The translations under genes were made by a program, and so were the position numbers. Under the pieces are notes generated by a model. The model ran no database searches, was not told the origin of the DNA, and saw only the letters and a list, made by a program, of their open reading frames with translations. A DNA stretch of 64,000 bases from Flavobacteriales bacterium (lineage in GTDB: Bacteria > Bacteroidota > Bacteroidia > Flavobacteriales_E > Vicingaceae). Below are positions 10,001 to 18,097 of this stretch, one piece after another; the stretch's first letter is position 1; the number at the start of each line of letters is the position of its first letter. The stretch is taken from positions 294,888 through 358,887 of the forward strand of contig JABAZP010000005.1 in NCBI GenBank assembly GCA_018608405.1, written 5' to 3'.

Positions 10001-10618
10001 GTCTTCCTTTTCAGGTGGAGCAGGTACGTAATCAATTACTTTTATAATGTCTGTAGATGCAAGTTGATTTAATTTGTTTTTTGGAATTCTAACTTCAATG
10101 TATTCTGCTGAATTGTTTTCAGAGAGAATAATGAACCGCTCTTTTTGTAAATAGGCAATTAGGCTTGAAGAAGTAACATCTAAATGTGACTCAATCATAA
10201 GGTCTATTTCATTGCCCGAAACAGCCCAGCCTGGATTCTCTGCATTTTTAACAGCTTTCGAAAATTTGTAATTGGAGGTGAATGGAGCGATTGCACGAAT
10301 GTTCAAACTCTGCAACGTTTCTTCACTTGGATTAGTTATCGTTGCGATAAATGCATGAAGCGGCAGATACTCTAATAAATTTATACCACTTTGTCTTAAA
10401 ATTTCCTTTTTATTAGTAGTTGGTATTTCACTAAACTGAACCACTACATACTTTTCTGAAATGCTATTTGCCGTGGCAGAAAGGGTAGCGTTTGGATTGT
10501 TTGCTGGCAGCGTAACATCACCACTTTTTAGTTTTAATGTATAGTTTTTTGAAGCACTTAAGTCAGCGCTGAAAATTACCATAGTGATAAGAGAGATAAA
10601 CGTGATTATCCTTTTCAT
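7025..10618 (-). CDS. Secreted subtilisin-like serine protease (S8), multidomain, T9SS type A sorting domain
   Basis: 1,197 residues. Signal peptide about 1-22, then an N-terminal prodomain-like region. The S8 catalytic domain covers about 230-500: Asp239 or Asp240 (VSIAIADD), His264 (GSHGDMVSG), oxyanion Asn354 (SAGNSS) and Ser440 (GGGTSAASPGIAG), so the triad is intact. Beta-sandwich domains follow: an Ig-like segment around 640-730, a fibronectin III-like segment at 732-815, a CARDB-like segment at 820-925 and a MAM-like segment at about 930-1110 (FSFWYHMNG, DIAIDDINF). The last 75 or so residues are a type A T9SS sorting domain (VYPNPSEGMF ... GKIYFLT-type ending). Inferred: exported by T9SS to the surface or medium to degrade protein. 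It looks monocistronic, with its own terminator. Confidence 0.93.
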   Translation of the reverse strand: MKRIITFISLITMVIFSADLSASKNYTLKLKSGDVTLPANNPNATLSATANSISEKYVVVQFSEIPTTNKKEILRQSGINLLEYLPLHAFIATITNPSEETLQSLNIRAIAPFTSNYKFSKAVKNAENPGWAVSGNEIDLMIESHLDVTSSSLIAYLQKERFIILSENNSAEYIEVRIPKNKLNQLASTDIIKVIDYVPAPPEKEDQRGRTLHRSNILDSDHPLGRKYDGTGVSIAIADDAIIGPHIDIKGRVTSFATNQNGSHGDMVSGIAMGAGNLNPDNRGMAPGAYLYYYDIGGYPHIANAVSNYSTRGVVITSTSYSEGCNGGYTSTTRFVDQQTRQNPELLHVFSAGNSSTSNCGYGAYSPTSPRVNWGTITGGRKQGKAVIATANLRYNSIIETSSSRGPATDGRIKPDISANGTGQISINANNTYQTGGGTSAASPGIAGLAAQMYQGYRALNNGNDPESGLIKAAMLNTAKDLGNVGPDFTFGWGRVNAHRAMTLLEQNRYLSSTISQNGNNSHTVTVGANVEELKFMIYWTDYEASTIAAQALVNNIDLKVVTPTGDTLLPWVLNPTPNLNAVFITSPATKGIDSLNNMEQVQIDTVSAGTYTLLVNGKTIPQGPQKYFIVWESRDDAIEVTYPSGGEGLVPGTTETIRWDAFGNTGTTILEYSLNNGTTWIGITTTNGAARSFDWNVPGAATGDALVRVRKGTRTGVSAHNFSIIRQPLNVRTNFICPDSVELTWNPAAGATGYKIYQLGATRMDSIGVSTSTTFKVYNLNLSDDNWFAVSALGNGFEGKRSPARPIGKVVTNCPFDYDLEIVQVTSPNSSFLINCGTDKTPIAVTLRNNGDSIAVNVPLRMVHNGVTYFDTLQAPLIANATRTFSFSDSLVFATSGTDNFDVIAEQVGDQNELNDSIRYDLTVLASAFTLPYTEDFESNLNCFTTADCGTTTCNLNGGWFNGLNGVDDDIDLRVDFGGTPSNGTGPNVDRNPGTGTGRYLYSEASGGCTFSDAVTISPCFNLTNTIAPEFSFWYHMNGTAVGRINVDMFTNGAWTNNIIAPITGSQGNSWQQATIDMRAYVGQTVNFRITVTTGNNWSSDIAIDDINFVDLSLGLNEGNLNNSFSVYPNPSEGMFTLNFNELPTNNIQIMDMSGRIIEELNIKSEISTIDLSNYSKGIYFLTERNSGAVEKLIVY

Positions 10619-10648
10619 AAAAGTCTATTTAAATTGGAGTTTAAATTA

Positions 10649-10665
10649 TTTAACGAAACGTTAAA
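10649..10665. promoter_or_regulatory. Short inverted repeat upstream of the subtilase
   Basis: TTTAACG-AAA-CGTTAAA, a perfect 7-bp palindrome with a 3-nt spacer, 31 nt upstream of the protease start codon. It is a possible operator or promoter-proximal site. There is no T-run beside it and it is too short for a terminator. Function unproven. Confidence 0.3.
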
Positions 10666-10683
10666 ATAATTGGAATGTTCACA

Positions 10684-10893
10684 TTAGGCTTTGGGCATAT
10701 TTATTATCTTGTAAATATAGTATATAAATGGTGATCCGTGCATAGCAAAATCAAACCAGTCTTTCCCGGCCATACCAACAGCACCTCCCCAAATCCACTT
10801 TATTTTACCCCATAAGTGTGGTTCAGGAAAGAATGGAGCCAATCCCAATGTTGCGCAAAGCAGCAAAGGAAATAGTAAGTCTTTTCGCTTCAT
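10684..10893 (-). CDS. Small conserved membrane protein
   Basis: 69 residues: a hydrophobic N-terminal segment (LLFPLLLCATLGLAPF), a central FPEPHLWGKIKWIWGG block, then a second hydrophobic stretch (SPFIYYIYKII). I recall similar short proteins in Bacteroidota, sometimes labelled as transporter-related without firm basis. The start is 8 nt after the stop of the rhodanese lipoprotein gene, so it is probably the last gene of that minus-strand operon. Function unknown. Confidence 0.65.
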   Translation of the reverse strand: MKRKDLLFPLLLCATLGLAPFFPEPHLWGKIKWIWGGAVGMAGKDWFDFAMHGSPFIYYIYKIINMPKA

Positions 10894-10901
10894 CTTGGTA
10901 T

Positions 10902-11303
10902 TTATTTAGGCCATCCGTTATAGCCTCCTTTTAAGTCAATAACTTGAGTAAATCCTTTTTCTTGAAGCAGATTAGATGCCTTCCCACTTCGCCCTCCTGC
11001 AGCACAAAAAACATAAACTGGTTTATTCTTGTCTAAATTTTCAATCGCTTTCTGGAATGATCCATTTAAAAAGTCATGGTTCACAGCACCTGCTATCGTT
11101 CCATCTGAGAATTCACCAGCTGTTCTCACATCAATTAATTGAGGTTTTTCTTCTTTTTCGAGTGCTGTTTTAAATTCTGCCGGCGATAGAACTTCGTATG
11201 AGGAAGTGGTGGTTTGCTCCGTTGAATTTTCCTTTTGAGCTACCCCATTGCAGGCGGTAAGCGTAAAAAAGCTTAAGGTCATAATGTAAAATATATTTCT
11301 CAT
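10902..11303 (-). CDS. Rhodanese-like domain lipoprotein
   Basis: 133 residues from the ATG at 11303. A longer reading from 11345 would overlap the upstream gene and bury the signal peptide, so the shorter start is preferred. The lipoprotein signal MRNIFYIMTLSFFTLTAC has a lipobox TAC, then a Ser/Thr-rich linker, then one rhodanese domain (LIDVRTAGEF; active-site loop CAAGGRSGKA with the catalytic Cys). The family transfers sulfane sulfur or binds phosphate-like groups. Here it would be anchored in the periplasm or outer membrane. The start is 4 nt after the stop of a second, cytoplasmic rhodanese gene. Confidence 0.87.
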   Translation of the reverse strand: MRNIFYIMTLSFFTLTACNGVAQKENSTEQTTTSSYEVLSPAEFKTALEKEEKPQLIDVRTAGEFSDGTIAGAVNHDFLNGSFQKAIENLDKNKPVYVFCAAGGRSGKASNLLQEKGFTQVIDLKGGYNGWPK

Positions 11304-11307
11304 GATT

Positions 11308-11610
11308 CTAAGAGTTAAATGAATTCCAAGCTTGGATACCTCCAAGTAAATTGTAAACTGTTAATCCTTGTTTGTCCATAAATTGACAAGCAGAGGCACT
11401 TCTGCCACCAGATCGGCAATAAACATAATAGCTTTTAGTTTTATCTAAGTCCATCACTTTTGCAGGGAAACTCTGTTCCATGATGTTCATGTTTGTTGAG
11501 TTGGGGATTAAACCTTCTGCTTCTTCTTCAGGGGTTCTCACGTCAATAATAACTGCATTTTCGTCATTTTTGAATCCTTCTACAAATTCATTAATAGTTA
11601 AGTCTTTCAT
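11308..11610 (-). CDS. Single-domain cytoplasmic rhodanese
   Basis: 100 residues, no signal peptide. Rhodanese fold with VIIDVRTPEEEAEG and the active-site loop YCRSGGRSASAC, which holds the catalytic Cys and the Arg closing the six-residue loop. GlpE/PspE-sized thiosulfate sulfurtransferase-like protein; the physiological sulfur donor cannot be told from sequence. Its ATG overlaps the DUF983 stop by 4 nt (ATGA), so the two are translated from one message. Confidence 0.88.
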   Translation of the reverse strand: MKDLTINEFVEGFKNDENAVIIDVRTPEEEAEGLIPNSTNMNIMEQSFPAKVMDLDKTKSYYVYCRSGGRSASACQFMDKQGLTVYNLLGGIQAWNSFNS

Positions 11611-11987
11611 GATTTTTCATTTTTATAGTTCATAAATAAATTCGCCCAAACTATTTTTGATAGGGCGTAATATATGGGGGTTAGGAGAATTAAAAAGCTT
11701 GCAACTAGTATGATGAAGTTCCAAAATTCTATTTCAAAACCAAGCACCAATTTTGCAACCACAAAACTCACAACATGTGCCACACCAAATGCATATGAAA
11801 CATACATTGCTCCGTAATAAAATCCGGGTTCAATACTAAATTTTCGATTGCACTTTTCGCAACTATCTTTTACTTCAGACATGCTAGAAAAGTTGTAAGG
11901 ATTAGTTGACTTATAAAAATCACCTTCTTGACAATAAGGGCACTTAAACTTTAGAATACTGTATAATTTTGAGCCTTTTTTGAGCAT
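11607..11987 (-). CDS. DUF983 family membrane protein with zinc-ribbon-like cysteines
   Basis: 126 residues from the ATG at 11987 (MLKKGSKLYS). A TTG at 12014 is possible but would lie upstream of the apparent -7 promoter element at 12002-12009, so it is disfavoured. Two CxxC pairs (CPYCQEG, CEKCNRK) suggest a metal-binding N-terminal region. Two hydrophobic segments follow (VSYAFGVAHVVSFVVAKLVL and FIILVASFLILLTPIYYAL). DUF983 proteins are widespread in Bacteroidota and Alphaproteobacteria, with no settled function. First gene of the DUF983-rhodanese-rhodanese-small membrane protein operon. Confidence 0.87.
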   Translation of the reverse strand: MLKKGSKLYSILKFKCPYCQEGDFYKSTNPYNFSSMSEVKDSCEKCNRKFSIEPGFYYGAMYVSYAFGVAHVVSFVVAKLVLGFEIEFWNFIILVASFLILLTPIYYALSKIVWANLFMNYKNEKS

Positions 11988-12001
11988 GTAAACTTTTTTT
12001 A

Positions 12002-12009
12002 CAAATTTA
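12002..12009 (-). promoter_or_regulatory. -7 promoter element (TAAATTTG) before the DUF983 operon
   Basis: Read on the minus strand, the 8-mer is an exact match to TAnnTTTG. It ends 14 nt before the ATG at 11987, leaving a very short leader. No clear -33 TTG is seen at the expected spacing. Confidence 0.4.
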
Positions 12010-12073
12010 CGCAATACAGTATTCGTTGTTTGGTAACATTAGATACAATTCACAGAAGTAATTGAGAAATGTC

Positions 12074-13405
12074 TTAAAGCAACTCGTTAGCCAAGTTGGC
12101 TAATTCAGAGCGTTCACCTTTTTCCAGTACAATGTGGGAGTATAGCTTGTTTCCTCTAACCTTATCAATTAAATAAGAAAGGCCATTGCTGTATTCATCT
12201 AAATAAGGTGTATCAATTTGCCTTATGTCTCCTGTGAAAATTATTTTTGAATTCTCTCCTGCCCTTGTGATAATCGTTTTTACTTCATGCGGTGTTAAAT
12301 TTTGGGCTTCGTCAACTATAAATATTATGTCAGATAAACTTCTTCCTCGAATGTATGCCAACGGGGTAATTACTATTTTTTCCGTTTTCTGCATTTCAAG
12401 AATCTGCTTATGACGTTTGTCTGTTTCACTAAATTGATTTTTAATGAACTTCAAATTGTCCCATAAGGGTTCCATATAAGGGTTAATCTTATCTTTAATA
12501 TCACCCGGAAGAAAGCCAATGTCTTTGTTGCTTAGTGGCACGATGGGTCTGGCCAAAATAATTTGCTTGAATTCTCTGCGCTGCTCCAGAGCTCCGGCAA
12601 GTGCTAGTAGCGTCTTACCCGTTCCCGCAACCCCTTGAATGGTAACTAATTTTATGTTTGGATTGAGTATGGCGTGAAGCGCAAAAGCTTGTTCTGCGTT
12701 TCTTGGAACAATACCAAAAGCATTTATTTTTTCAACTCTCTCAAGCAAATCTTCGATTGGGTTGTAGAAAGCCAAGCTCGACGATTTGCCATTTTTCAAT
12801 ATGTAAAAATGGTTATTTTCAATGTTATCTTTAATAAAGCTATAATCCGAAAGCTTGCCCTTTTCATAGATTTCTTTAATGGCTTCGGATGGCACTCCTT
12901 CTACTTTTTCTTTTCCTAAATATAGATCTGAAACATCTTTAATTTTACCAGTGCTGTAATCTTCGGCAATCATATTTAGAGCCTTCGCTTTTATTCGAAG
13001 GTTGATGTCCTTCGTAACTAAAACGACAAGTTTTTCTTTTTCGATTTCTTGTAAGCTTAAGGCCGCATTTAAAATCTGGTGATCTCCTTTTTTATCATCA
13101 AAAATCTTTTCAGGACTGTTTTTTAAATCAGGATTTGGGAATACTATCTTGAATTTTGACTTTTTACCGGACCCCAAAGGAATCCAATCATTAAGCGTGT
13201 ATTTACTTGATAATTTATCCACCATTCGTGTAAATTCTCGAGCCTCAAAATTTTTATTATCATGTCCTTTTTTAAAATTATCTAACTCTTCTAACACCGT
13301 AATGGGAATCGCAATGTCATTGTCTTCAAAGTTCATTAAAGAGTTGTGATCGTGAATAATAACAGAGGTATCTAGCACATAAATTTTTTTGACTTTTTTT
13401 GACAT
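12074..13405 (-). CDS. PIN domain-PhoH ATPase fusion
   Basis: 443 residues. The N-terminal PIN nuclease domain (about 5-150) has acidic residues D12 (VLDTSV), D108 (KGDHQ) and D133 (TKDINL). The C-terminal PhoH-type P-loop ATPase (about 225-443) has Walker A GVAGTGKT at 258-265, Walker B VDEAQN around D365-E366, and the GDIRQID sensor block. PIN-PhoH (PhoH2) proteins of other bacteria act as sequence-specific RNA helicase-RNases. That activity is likely here but inferred. Unlike mycobacterial phoAT-phoH2, no small antitoxin-like gene lies just upstream. Confidence 0.92.
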   Translation of the reverse strand: MSKKVKKIYVLDTSVIIHDHNSLMNFEDNDIAIPITVLEELDNFKKGHDNKNFEAREFTRMVDKLSSKYTLNDWIPLGSGKKSKFKIVFPNPDLKNSPEKIFDDKKGDHQILNAALSLQEIEKEKLVVLVTKDINLRIKAKALNMIAEDYSTGKIKDVSDLYLGKEKVEGVPSEAIKEIYEKGKLSDYSFIKDNIENNHFYILKNGKSSSLAFYNPIEDLLERVEKINAFGIVPRNAEQAFALHAILNPNIKLVTIQGVAGTGKTLLALAGALEQRREFKQIILARPIVPLSNKDIGFLPGDIKDKINPYMEPLWDNLKFIKNQFSETDKRHKQILEMQKTEKIVITPLAYIRGRSLSDIIFIVDEAQNLTPHEVKTIITRAGENSKIIFTGDIRQIDTPYLDEYSNGLSYLIDKVRGNKLYSHIVLEKGERSELANLANELL

Positions 13406-13549
13406 TTTATTCGAGTTTAGGTACTTAATAAATGTAAGTGTTTTAAAATCGGGCGAGAAGGGGTAATGTAAAAAAGAAACTAACTATGCAACCTTGAAAA
13501 GTTTGGTTAGTGCAGCAATTTAGTTACACTGGAGTAATGTTGAGGTAAA

Positions 13550-14782
13550 CTACCTTTTGTAGATATATTCTAGAATTTTGTTGGTAGCCCCTACATTCTG
13601 AATAACATATTTTTCTGCGGCGGTTCTTGCGCAGTAATAGTTCGACTCACCGTTCAAGAATTCTATGGTGGTATATAGTTGTTCTTGATTTTGCACACAA
13701 AATCCTGCGCCAATTTCTAGTAAGTCGTGTGCTTCTTGAAACTTCTTGTAATTTGGACCAAAAAGAACCGGGCAACCGTAGATAATTGCTTCAAGCGTGT
13801 TATGAATGCCTGAGCCAAAGCCTCCGCCTATAAATGCATATTTTCCGTACCGGTACAATTTCGACAGCAAACCTATCTGGTCTATGATTAAAACCTTTAC
13901 CTTTCCTAAATCCTCATTAGGGCTGGTTTCTGACAATAATTTGCAAGGAGAGGTGAATCGCTCTTTAAGTGCATTTATTTTATTTGTGTCAATTTCGTGC
14001 GGAGCGATAATTATTTTGACATTGGGTCTTATAGTTGCAAAATTAACCGCTAAGTCATTTTCTTTTTCCCAACTACTTCCAAAAATTAACACTGGATTTT
14101 CTTTTGAGAAACTCTCAAATCGTTCTTCCGAAAATGGCTCTTTCGAAATGCTCAAAACTCTGTCTAGCCTCGTGTCACCAGTTTTTGAAGCATTTTTGAA
14201 CCCAATTGATTCTAGAAGATTCAACGATTCATGATTTTGCACAAAAAAGTAATCGAATGCTGCGAGATGTTTTTTGAACCAACCTCCATATACTTTAAAG
14301 AAGTGTTGATTCGCTCTAAATATCCCGCAAATCAAATAGCACGTTGTATTGTGAAGCTGAATTTGGTTAAGGTAGTTAAACCAGAACTCATATTTCACAA
14401 AAATAATTCGGTGAGGTTTCACCAAGTCTAAAAATGCTTTTACATTTTTTGGAGTATCTGCAGGTAAATAAATTACCTTGTCGGCTAACTTGTAATTTTT
14501 TCTTATTTCATAACCTGAGGGAGAGAAAAAGCTAACTAAAATATACTCTTCGGGATCTACTTTTTTTATCTGCTCAATTAAGGGCCTTGCCTGCTCAAAT
14601 TCACCCAAAGAGGCAACATGAAACCAGGTTACCTTTTTTTTACCTTGACTAAAGTTGACTAAATTATCCTCCCATTTTTTTCTACCACCTACCCAAAGTG
14701 CTGCCTTTTTGTTCCCGACTAACGCTGCAACATTTATAAAAAATGAATAAATGTATATAGCAAAACTATAAAGTAACCTCAT
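13550..14782 (-). CDS. waaA: 3-deoxy-D-manno-octulosonic acid (Kdo) transferase
   Basis: 410 residues, normal length. An N-terminal membrane-anchoring segment (about 5-25) precedes a GT-B fold. The block FHVASLGEFEQARP carries E61, which aligns with the catalytic base of WaaA. The acceptor-side SFFSPSGYE and the C-terminal GGGFGSGIHNTLEAIIYG donor-site loop are both present. It transfers Kdo from CMP-Kdo to lipid A precursor at the inner membrane. It follows the outer-membrane protein gene by 5 nt on the same strand, suggesting an operon. A 144-nt gap downstream separates it from phoH and holds no clear terminator. Confidence 0.95.
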   Translation of the reverse strand: MRLLYSFAIYIYSFFINVAALVGNKKAALWVGGRKKWEDNLVNFSQGKKKVTWFHVASLGEFEQARPLIEQIKKVDPEEYILVSFFSPSGYEIRKNYKLADKVIYLPADTPKNVKAFLDLVKPHRIIFVKYEFWFNYLNQIQLHNTTCYLICGIFRANQHFFKVYGGWFKKHLAAFDYFFVQNHESLNLLESIGFKNASKTGDTRLDRVLSISKEPFSEERFESFSKENPVLIFGSSWEKENDLAVNFATIRPNVKIIIAPHEIDTNKINALKERFTSPCKLLSETSPNEDLGKVKVLIIDQIGLLSKLYRYGKYAFIGGGFGSGIHNTLEAIIYGCPVLFGPNYKKFQEAHDLLEIGAGFCVQNQEQLYTTIEFLNGESNYYCARTAAEKYVIQNVGATNKILEYIYKR

Positions 14783-14787
14783 TGTAT

Positions 14788-15549
14788 TTAATGGTAATAA
14801 AACTCTTCAGAGGCTCTTTCTCGAATTGGTATGGACCAGCCAGCTCTAATGCCATAGAGAAAATCTAGTTTTCTGCCCAGATCGAAGCTTTGAGTATCGT
14901 AGTTGTATTCTCTTCTATTTTTTGTAAATCCTTGTTGAACCTCTATACCAATGTAAAAGTTATAGAGATTTTTTTTCCCGAAATGCTGGTATCCTACAAA
15001 TTGCTTTACAGCAAATCCGCTATGAAGTCGATCATAGCCTTTTAGCATTTCTTCGCTCAATTGAAATACATCCCCATCTCTGTAGTCAATAAAAATTTTA
15101 TGTTGCAAATAGCCAACTCCTAATTGAGTTAAAATTCCGGAATTTTGATTTGTAAATTTCAATGGAAACAACTTACCAACAGATGCAAAAATATTAAAAC
15201 CTCGCAGGTCATAAGAGATTTTAACTAGTTCACCTTGGGAATCAGTAATGTCTCCTCTTTCATTCGCAATTCCAGATAGCAAGCCAACTCGATTAACTCT
15301 CGATCCAAACATAAAGTTCCCTTCAAGTTCAAATTGAAAATTTGAGGCTGTTTTTAGACCAAAAGCTGCCCCGACTGTATTTGCTTGCTCAAAAGTATCT
15401 TCGAAATCACCTGAGGGTAGAAGATGTGAATATTGAAATCGAATAAAAGGAATGGATTCGCTTGAGTCTCTGTAGCTTTTAACTTGACTGATGCCTTGGA
15501 GCAAAACGGCATTTAGCACAAAGAGTATCACAACTTTTAAAAAATTCAT
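14788..15549 (-). CDS. Predicted outer-membrane beta-barrel protein
   Basis: 253 residues. An N-terminal signal-like segment (LKVVILFVLNAVLLQGISQ) precedes alternating amphipathic strands rich in Tyr, Phe and Gly (FQFELEGNFMFGSR, LYNFYIGIEVQQGF, LDFLYGIRAGWSI). The protein ends in aromatic residues (FYYH). The pattern fits a small outer-membrane barrel. I do not recognise a named family. It is followed at 5 nt by waaA, so a role in the outer membrane is plausible but unproven. Confidence 0.7.
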   Translation of the reverse strand: MNFLKVVILFVLNAVLLQGISQVKSYRDSSESIPFIRFQYSHLLPSGDFEDTFEQANTVGAAFGLKTASNFQFELEGNFMFGSRVNRVGLLSGIANERGDITDSQGELVKISYDLRGFNIFASVGKLFPLKFTNQNSGILTQLGVGYLQHKIFIDYRDGDVFQLSEEMLKGYDRLHSGFAVKQFVGYQHFGKKNLYNFYIGIEVQQGFTKNRREYNYDTQSFDLGRKLDFLYGIRAGWSIPIRERASEEFYYH

Positions 15550-15597
15550 ACAGCTAAATTACCAATACTTTAGGCTTCAAAATTTAACTAAAAACCC

Positions 15598-15605
15598 TAT
15601 CTTCG
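15598..15605 (+). promoter_or_regulatory. Probable -7 element (TATCTTCG) of the nucleotide-sugar operon
   Basis: 7/8 match to TAnnTTTG, 20 nt upstream of the ATG of the first operon gene, in the 76-nt divergent gap. It is the only nearby candidate, so it is the best guess for the operon promoter. Confidence 0.3.
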
Positions 15606-15625
15606 CAAACCGTAAAAAATTACAT

Positions 15626-16762
15626 ATGAAGGCAATTCAGATGGTTGACTTAAAAAGTCAATATGAGGATATTAAACAGGAAGTAGACGAGCGTATTCAA
15701 GGTGTTTTAAATACCTCTTCATTCATAAATGGACCTGAAGTTAAACGTTTTCAAGAAGAATTAGAGAGCTATTTGCAAGTGAAACATGTGATTCCTTGTG
15801 CCAATGGAACGGATGCATTGCAAGTCGCGATGATGGCGTTGGGTTTAAAGCCAGGAGATGAGGTAATCACGACAACTTTTACGTTTGTTGCCACAGCTGA
15901 GGTAATCGCACTGCTTGGTTTGGTTCCAGTACTTGTAGATTGCGATGAGAATACTTTTCTAATTTCCGAAAATGCAGTTCGAGAGGCAATTACGCCTAAA
16001 ACGAAGGCCATTATCCCGGTTCATTTGTTTGGCCAATGTGCTAATATGGAAGAGATCATGGCAATTGCAGAAGAACATAATCTTTTTGTGATTGAAGATG
16101 CTGCGCAGTCAATCGGTTCTAGCTTTCACTTTAAGGATGGTCGCTCGCAGCAGTCGGGCACAATTGGAGATTTTGGCTGTACCTCATTTTTTCCTTCAAA
16201 AAACTTAGGTTGCTATGGAGATGGAGGGGCTTTATTTACAAATGATGACGCCTTAGCAGAAAAAGCAAGGATGGTTGTAAATCACGGAATGAAAGTGCGA
16301 TATTATCATGATGAGATTGGGGTAAACTCAAGATTAGATAGTATTCAAGCGGCAGTGTTAAGTGTGAAATTGCAACGATTGAACGACTATGGAAATGCAA
16401 GAAGAGCAGCTGCTTGGCATTACGATGAAGCGTTTAAAGACTTACCCGAGGTAATTACTCCGGAAAGAGTTCGCAATTCTTGTCATGTTTTTCATCAATA
16501 TACGTTAAGGATTGTGGGGCTAGATAGAAATGCGTTACAAAAACATATGATGGACAATGGTGTGCCTGCAATGATTTATTATCCAGTTCCACTTCATCAG
16601 CAAAAAGCATATAGAGACGAGAGATATGAAGATGGACATTTTCCTGTAGCAGAGCAATTAGCACTAGAGGTGCTTTCATTGCCCATGCATACTGAATTAG
16701 ATAAACAGCAATTAGAAAAAATTACGAATACTCTTAGGGAGTACGTTATAGCAAATAGATAA
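15626..16762 (+). CDS. WbpE-like sugar aminotransferase (DegT/DnrJ/EryC1/StrS)
   Basis: 378 residues from the ATG at 15626. An upstream in-frame start at 15491 would run through the divergent promoter region and lacks family similarity. PLP-binding D158 (EDAAQS) and Schiff-base K192 (SFFPSKNLGCYGDGG) are present, as are CANGTDALQ and the C-terminal YPVPLHQQ. As I recall it, the sequence is closest to WbpE, which aminates the 3-keto group of UDP-2-acetamido-2-deoxy-3-oxo-glucuronate. The matching acetyltransferase (WbpD-like) is three genes downstream, but the oxidase that makes the 3-keto substrate (WbpB) is not in the window. An alternative substrate is a dTDP-3-keto sugar. Confidence 0.9.
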   Translation: MKAIQMVDLKSQYEDIKQEVDERIQGVLNTSSFINGPEVKRFQEELESYLQVKHVIPCANGTDALQVAMMALGLKPGDEVITTTFTFVATAEVIALLGLVPVLVDCDENTFLISENAVREAITPKTKAIIPVHLFGQCANMEEIMAIAEEHNLFVIEDAAQSIGSSFHFKDGRSQQSGTIGDFGCTSFFPSKNLGCYGDGGALFTNDDALAEKARMVVNHGMKVRYYHDEIGVNSRLDSIQAAVLSVKLQRLNDYGNARRAAAWHYDEAFKDLPEVITPERVRNSCHVFHQYTLRIVGLDRNALQKHMMDNGVPAMIYYPVPLHQQKAYRDERYEDGHFPVAEQLALEVLSLPMHTELDKQQLEKITNTLREYVIANR

Positions 16763-16779
16763 GATAAAACAAGATTTAG

Positions 16780-18096
16780 ATGAAAATAGCAGTAGTAGGA
16801 ACAGGTTATGTAGGATTAGTAACAGGAACTTGTTTGGCCGAAACTGGAAATGACGTTATCTGTGTTGATATAGATAAGAATAAGGTTGAAAAAATGAAAA
16901 ATGGGATCGTTCCCATATATGAACCTCATTTGGATGTCATTTTCGAAAGAAACATCAAACAAAATCGATTGTCGTTCACGACAGATTTGGAGTCAGCAGT
17001 GAAAGATGCAACGATTATTTTCTTGGCGCTCCCAACACCTCCGGGAGAAGACGGGTCAGCTGATCTTTCCTATGTTATCGAAGTTGCAGAGCAATTGGGA
17101 AAAATAATTACCGACTACAAAGTCATTATCGACAAGAGTACGGTTCCAGTTGGCACGGCCGAGAAGGTTCATGCTGCTGTTGCAAAAAATGCGAAAGTTG
17201 ATTTTGATATTGTATCGAATCCTGAATTTTTAAGAGAAGGTTTCGCGGTTGATGACTTTTTAAAGCCTGATCGCGTAGTAATAGGCACAACTTCAACAAG
17301 AGCGAAGGACCTTCTGACGGAGTTATATAAGCCGTATGTAAGGCAAGGCAATCCAATCATTTTTATGGATGAGAAGTCTGCAGAGCTTACAAAATATGCT
17401 GCGAATGCGTTTTTGGCAACGAAAATTACCTTTATGAATGAAATTGCTAATTTCTGTGAGAAAGTTGGTGCTGACGTTGATGCGGTAAGAGTTGGTATAG
17501 GCTCTGACACTAGAATTGGCAAACGATTTTTATTTCCTGGAATAGGGTATGGTGGAAGTTGTTTTCCGAAGGATGTTCAAGCGTTAGCGAAATCAGGCAT
17601 TGAAGCAGGGTATGATTTTAAAATATTAGAATCTGTGATGAAGGTCAACCAAGACCAAAAAACGGCCTTAATACCAAAAATATTGGAGCACTATAATGGT
17701 GATATAAAAGGAAAAAAAATTGCACTTTGGGGCTTGGCCTTTAAACCGGATACTGATGACATTCGAGAAGCACCTGCCTTGTATTTAATTGAAGAATTAT
17801 TGGCTGCGGGAGCAACGATTTCTGCCTATGACCCAGAAGCCATGTCAAACGTGCAAGAGTTAGTTGGAAATAAAATAAACTTCGCTTTAAGTGCATACGA
17901 TGCATGTAAAGATGCTGACTTTTTAGTAATTGCAACCGAGTGGTCTGTGTTTAGGACGCCTGATTTTAGCAAGTTAAAAGAAAAGTTGAATGACTTAGTA
18001 ATATTTGACGGCAGAAACCTTTATGACCTACCAATGATGGAAAAGGAAAATTTCACCTACGTAAGTATTGGCAGAAATAAAGTAACAGCTAAATAG
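16780..18096 (+). CDS. ugd: UDP-glucose 6-dehydrogenase
   Basis: 438 residues. NAD-binding [17 protein letters not shown] at the start, the NAD/linker helix block [16 protein letters not shown], and catalytic C261 in [10 protein letters not shown]. The C-terminal UDP-binding domain has [15 protein letters not shown]. It oxidises UDP-glucose to UDP-glucuronate with two NAD+, in the cytoplasm. It starts 17 nt after the aminotransferase and ends one base before the UDP-glucuronate decarboxylase, its obvious metabolic partner. Clearly a different subfamily from the TviB-like dehydrogenase later in the operon. Confidence 0.95.
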   Translation: MKIAVVGTGYVGLVTGTCLAETGNDVICVDIDKNKVEKMKNGIVPIYEPHLDVIFERNIKQNRLSFTTDLESAVKDATIIFLALPTPPGEDGSADLSYVIEVAEQLGKIITDYKVIIDKSTVPVGTAEKVHAAVAKNAKVDFDIVSNPEFLREGFAVDDFLKPDRVVIGTTSTRAKDLLTELYKPYVRQGNPIIFMDEKSAELTKYAANAFLATKITFMNEIANFCEKVGADVDAVRVGIGSDTRIGKRFLFPGIGYGGSCFPKDVQALAKSGIEAGYDFKILESVMKVNQDQKTALIPKILEHYNGDIKGKKIALWGLAFKPDTDDIREAPALYLIEELLAAGATISAYDPEAMSNVQELVGNKINFALSAYDACKDADFLVIATEWSVFRTPDFSKLKEKLNDLVIFDGRNLYDLPMMEKENFTYVSIGRNKVTAK

Positions 18097-18097
18097 A

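Noticed and set aside
12074-13405. PIN-PhoH as a toxin-antitoxin pair
   Set aside because: No small antitoxin-like gene precedes it; a 144-nt gap separates it from waaA.
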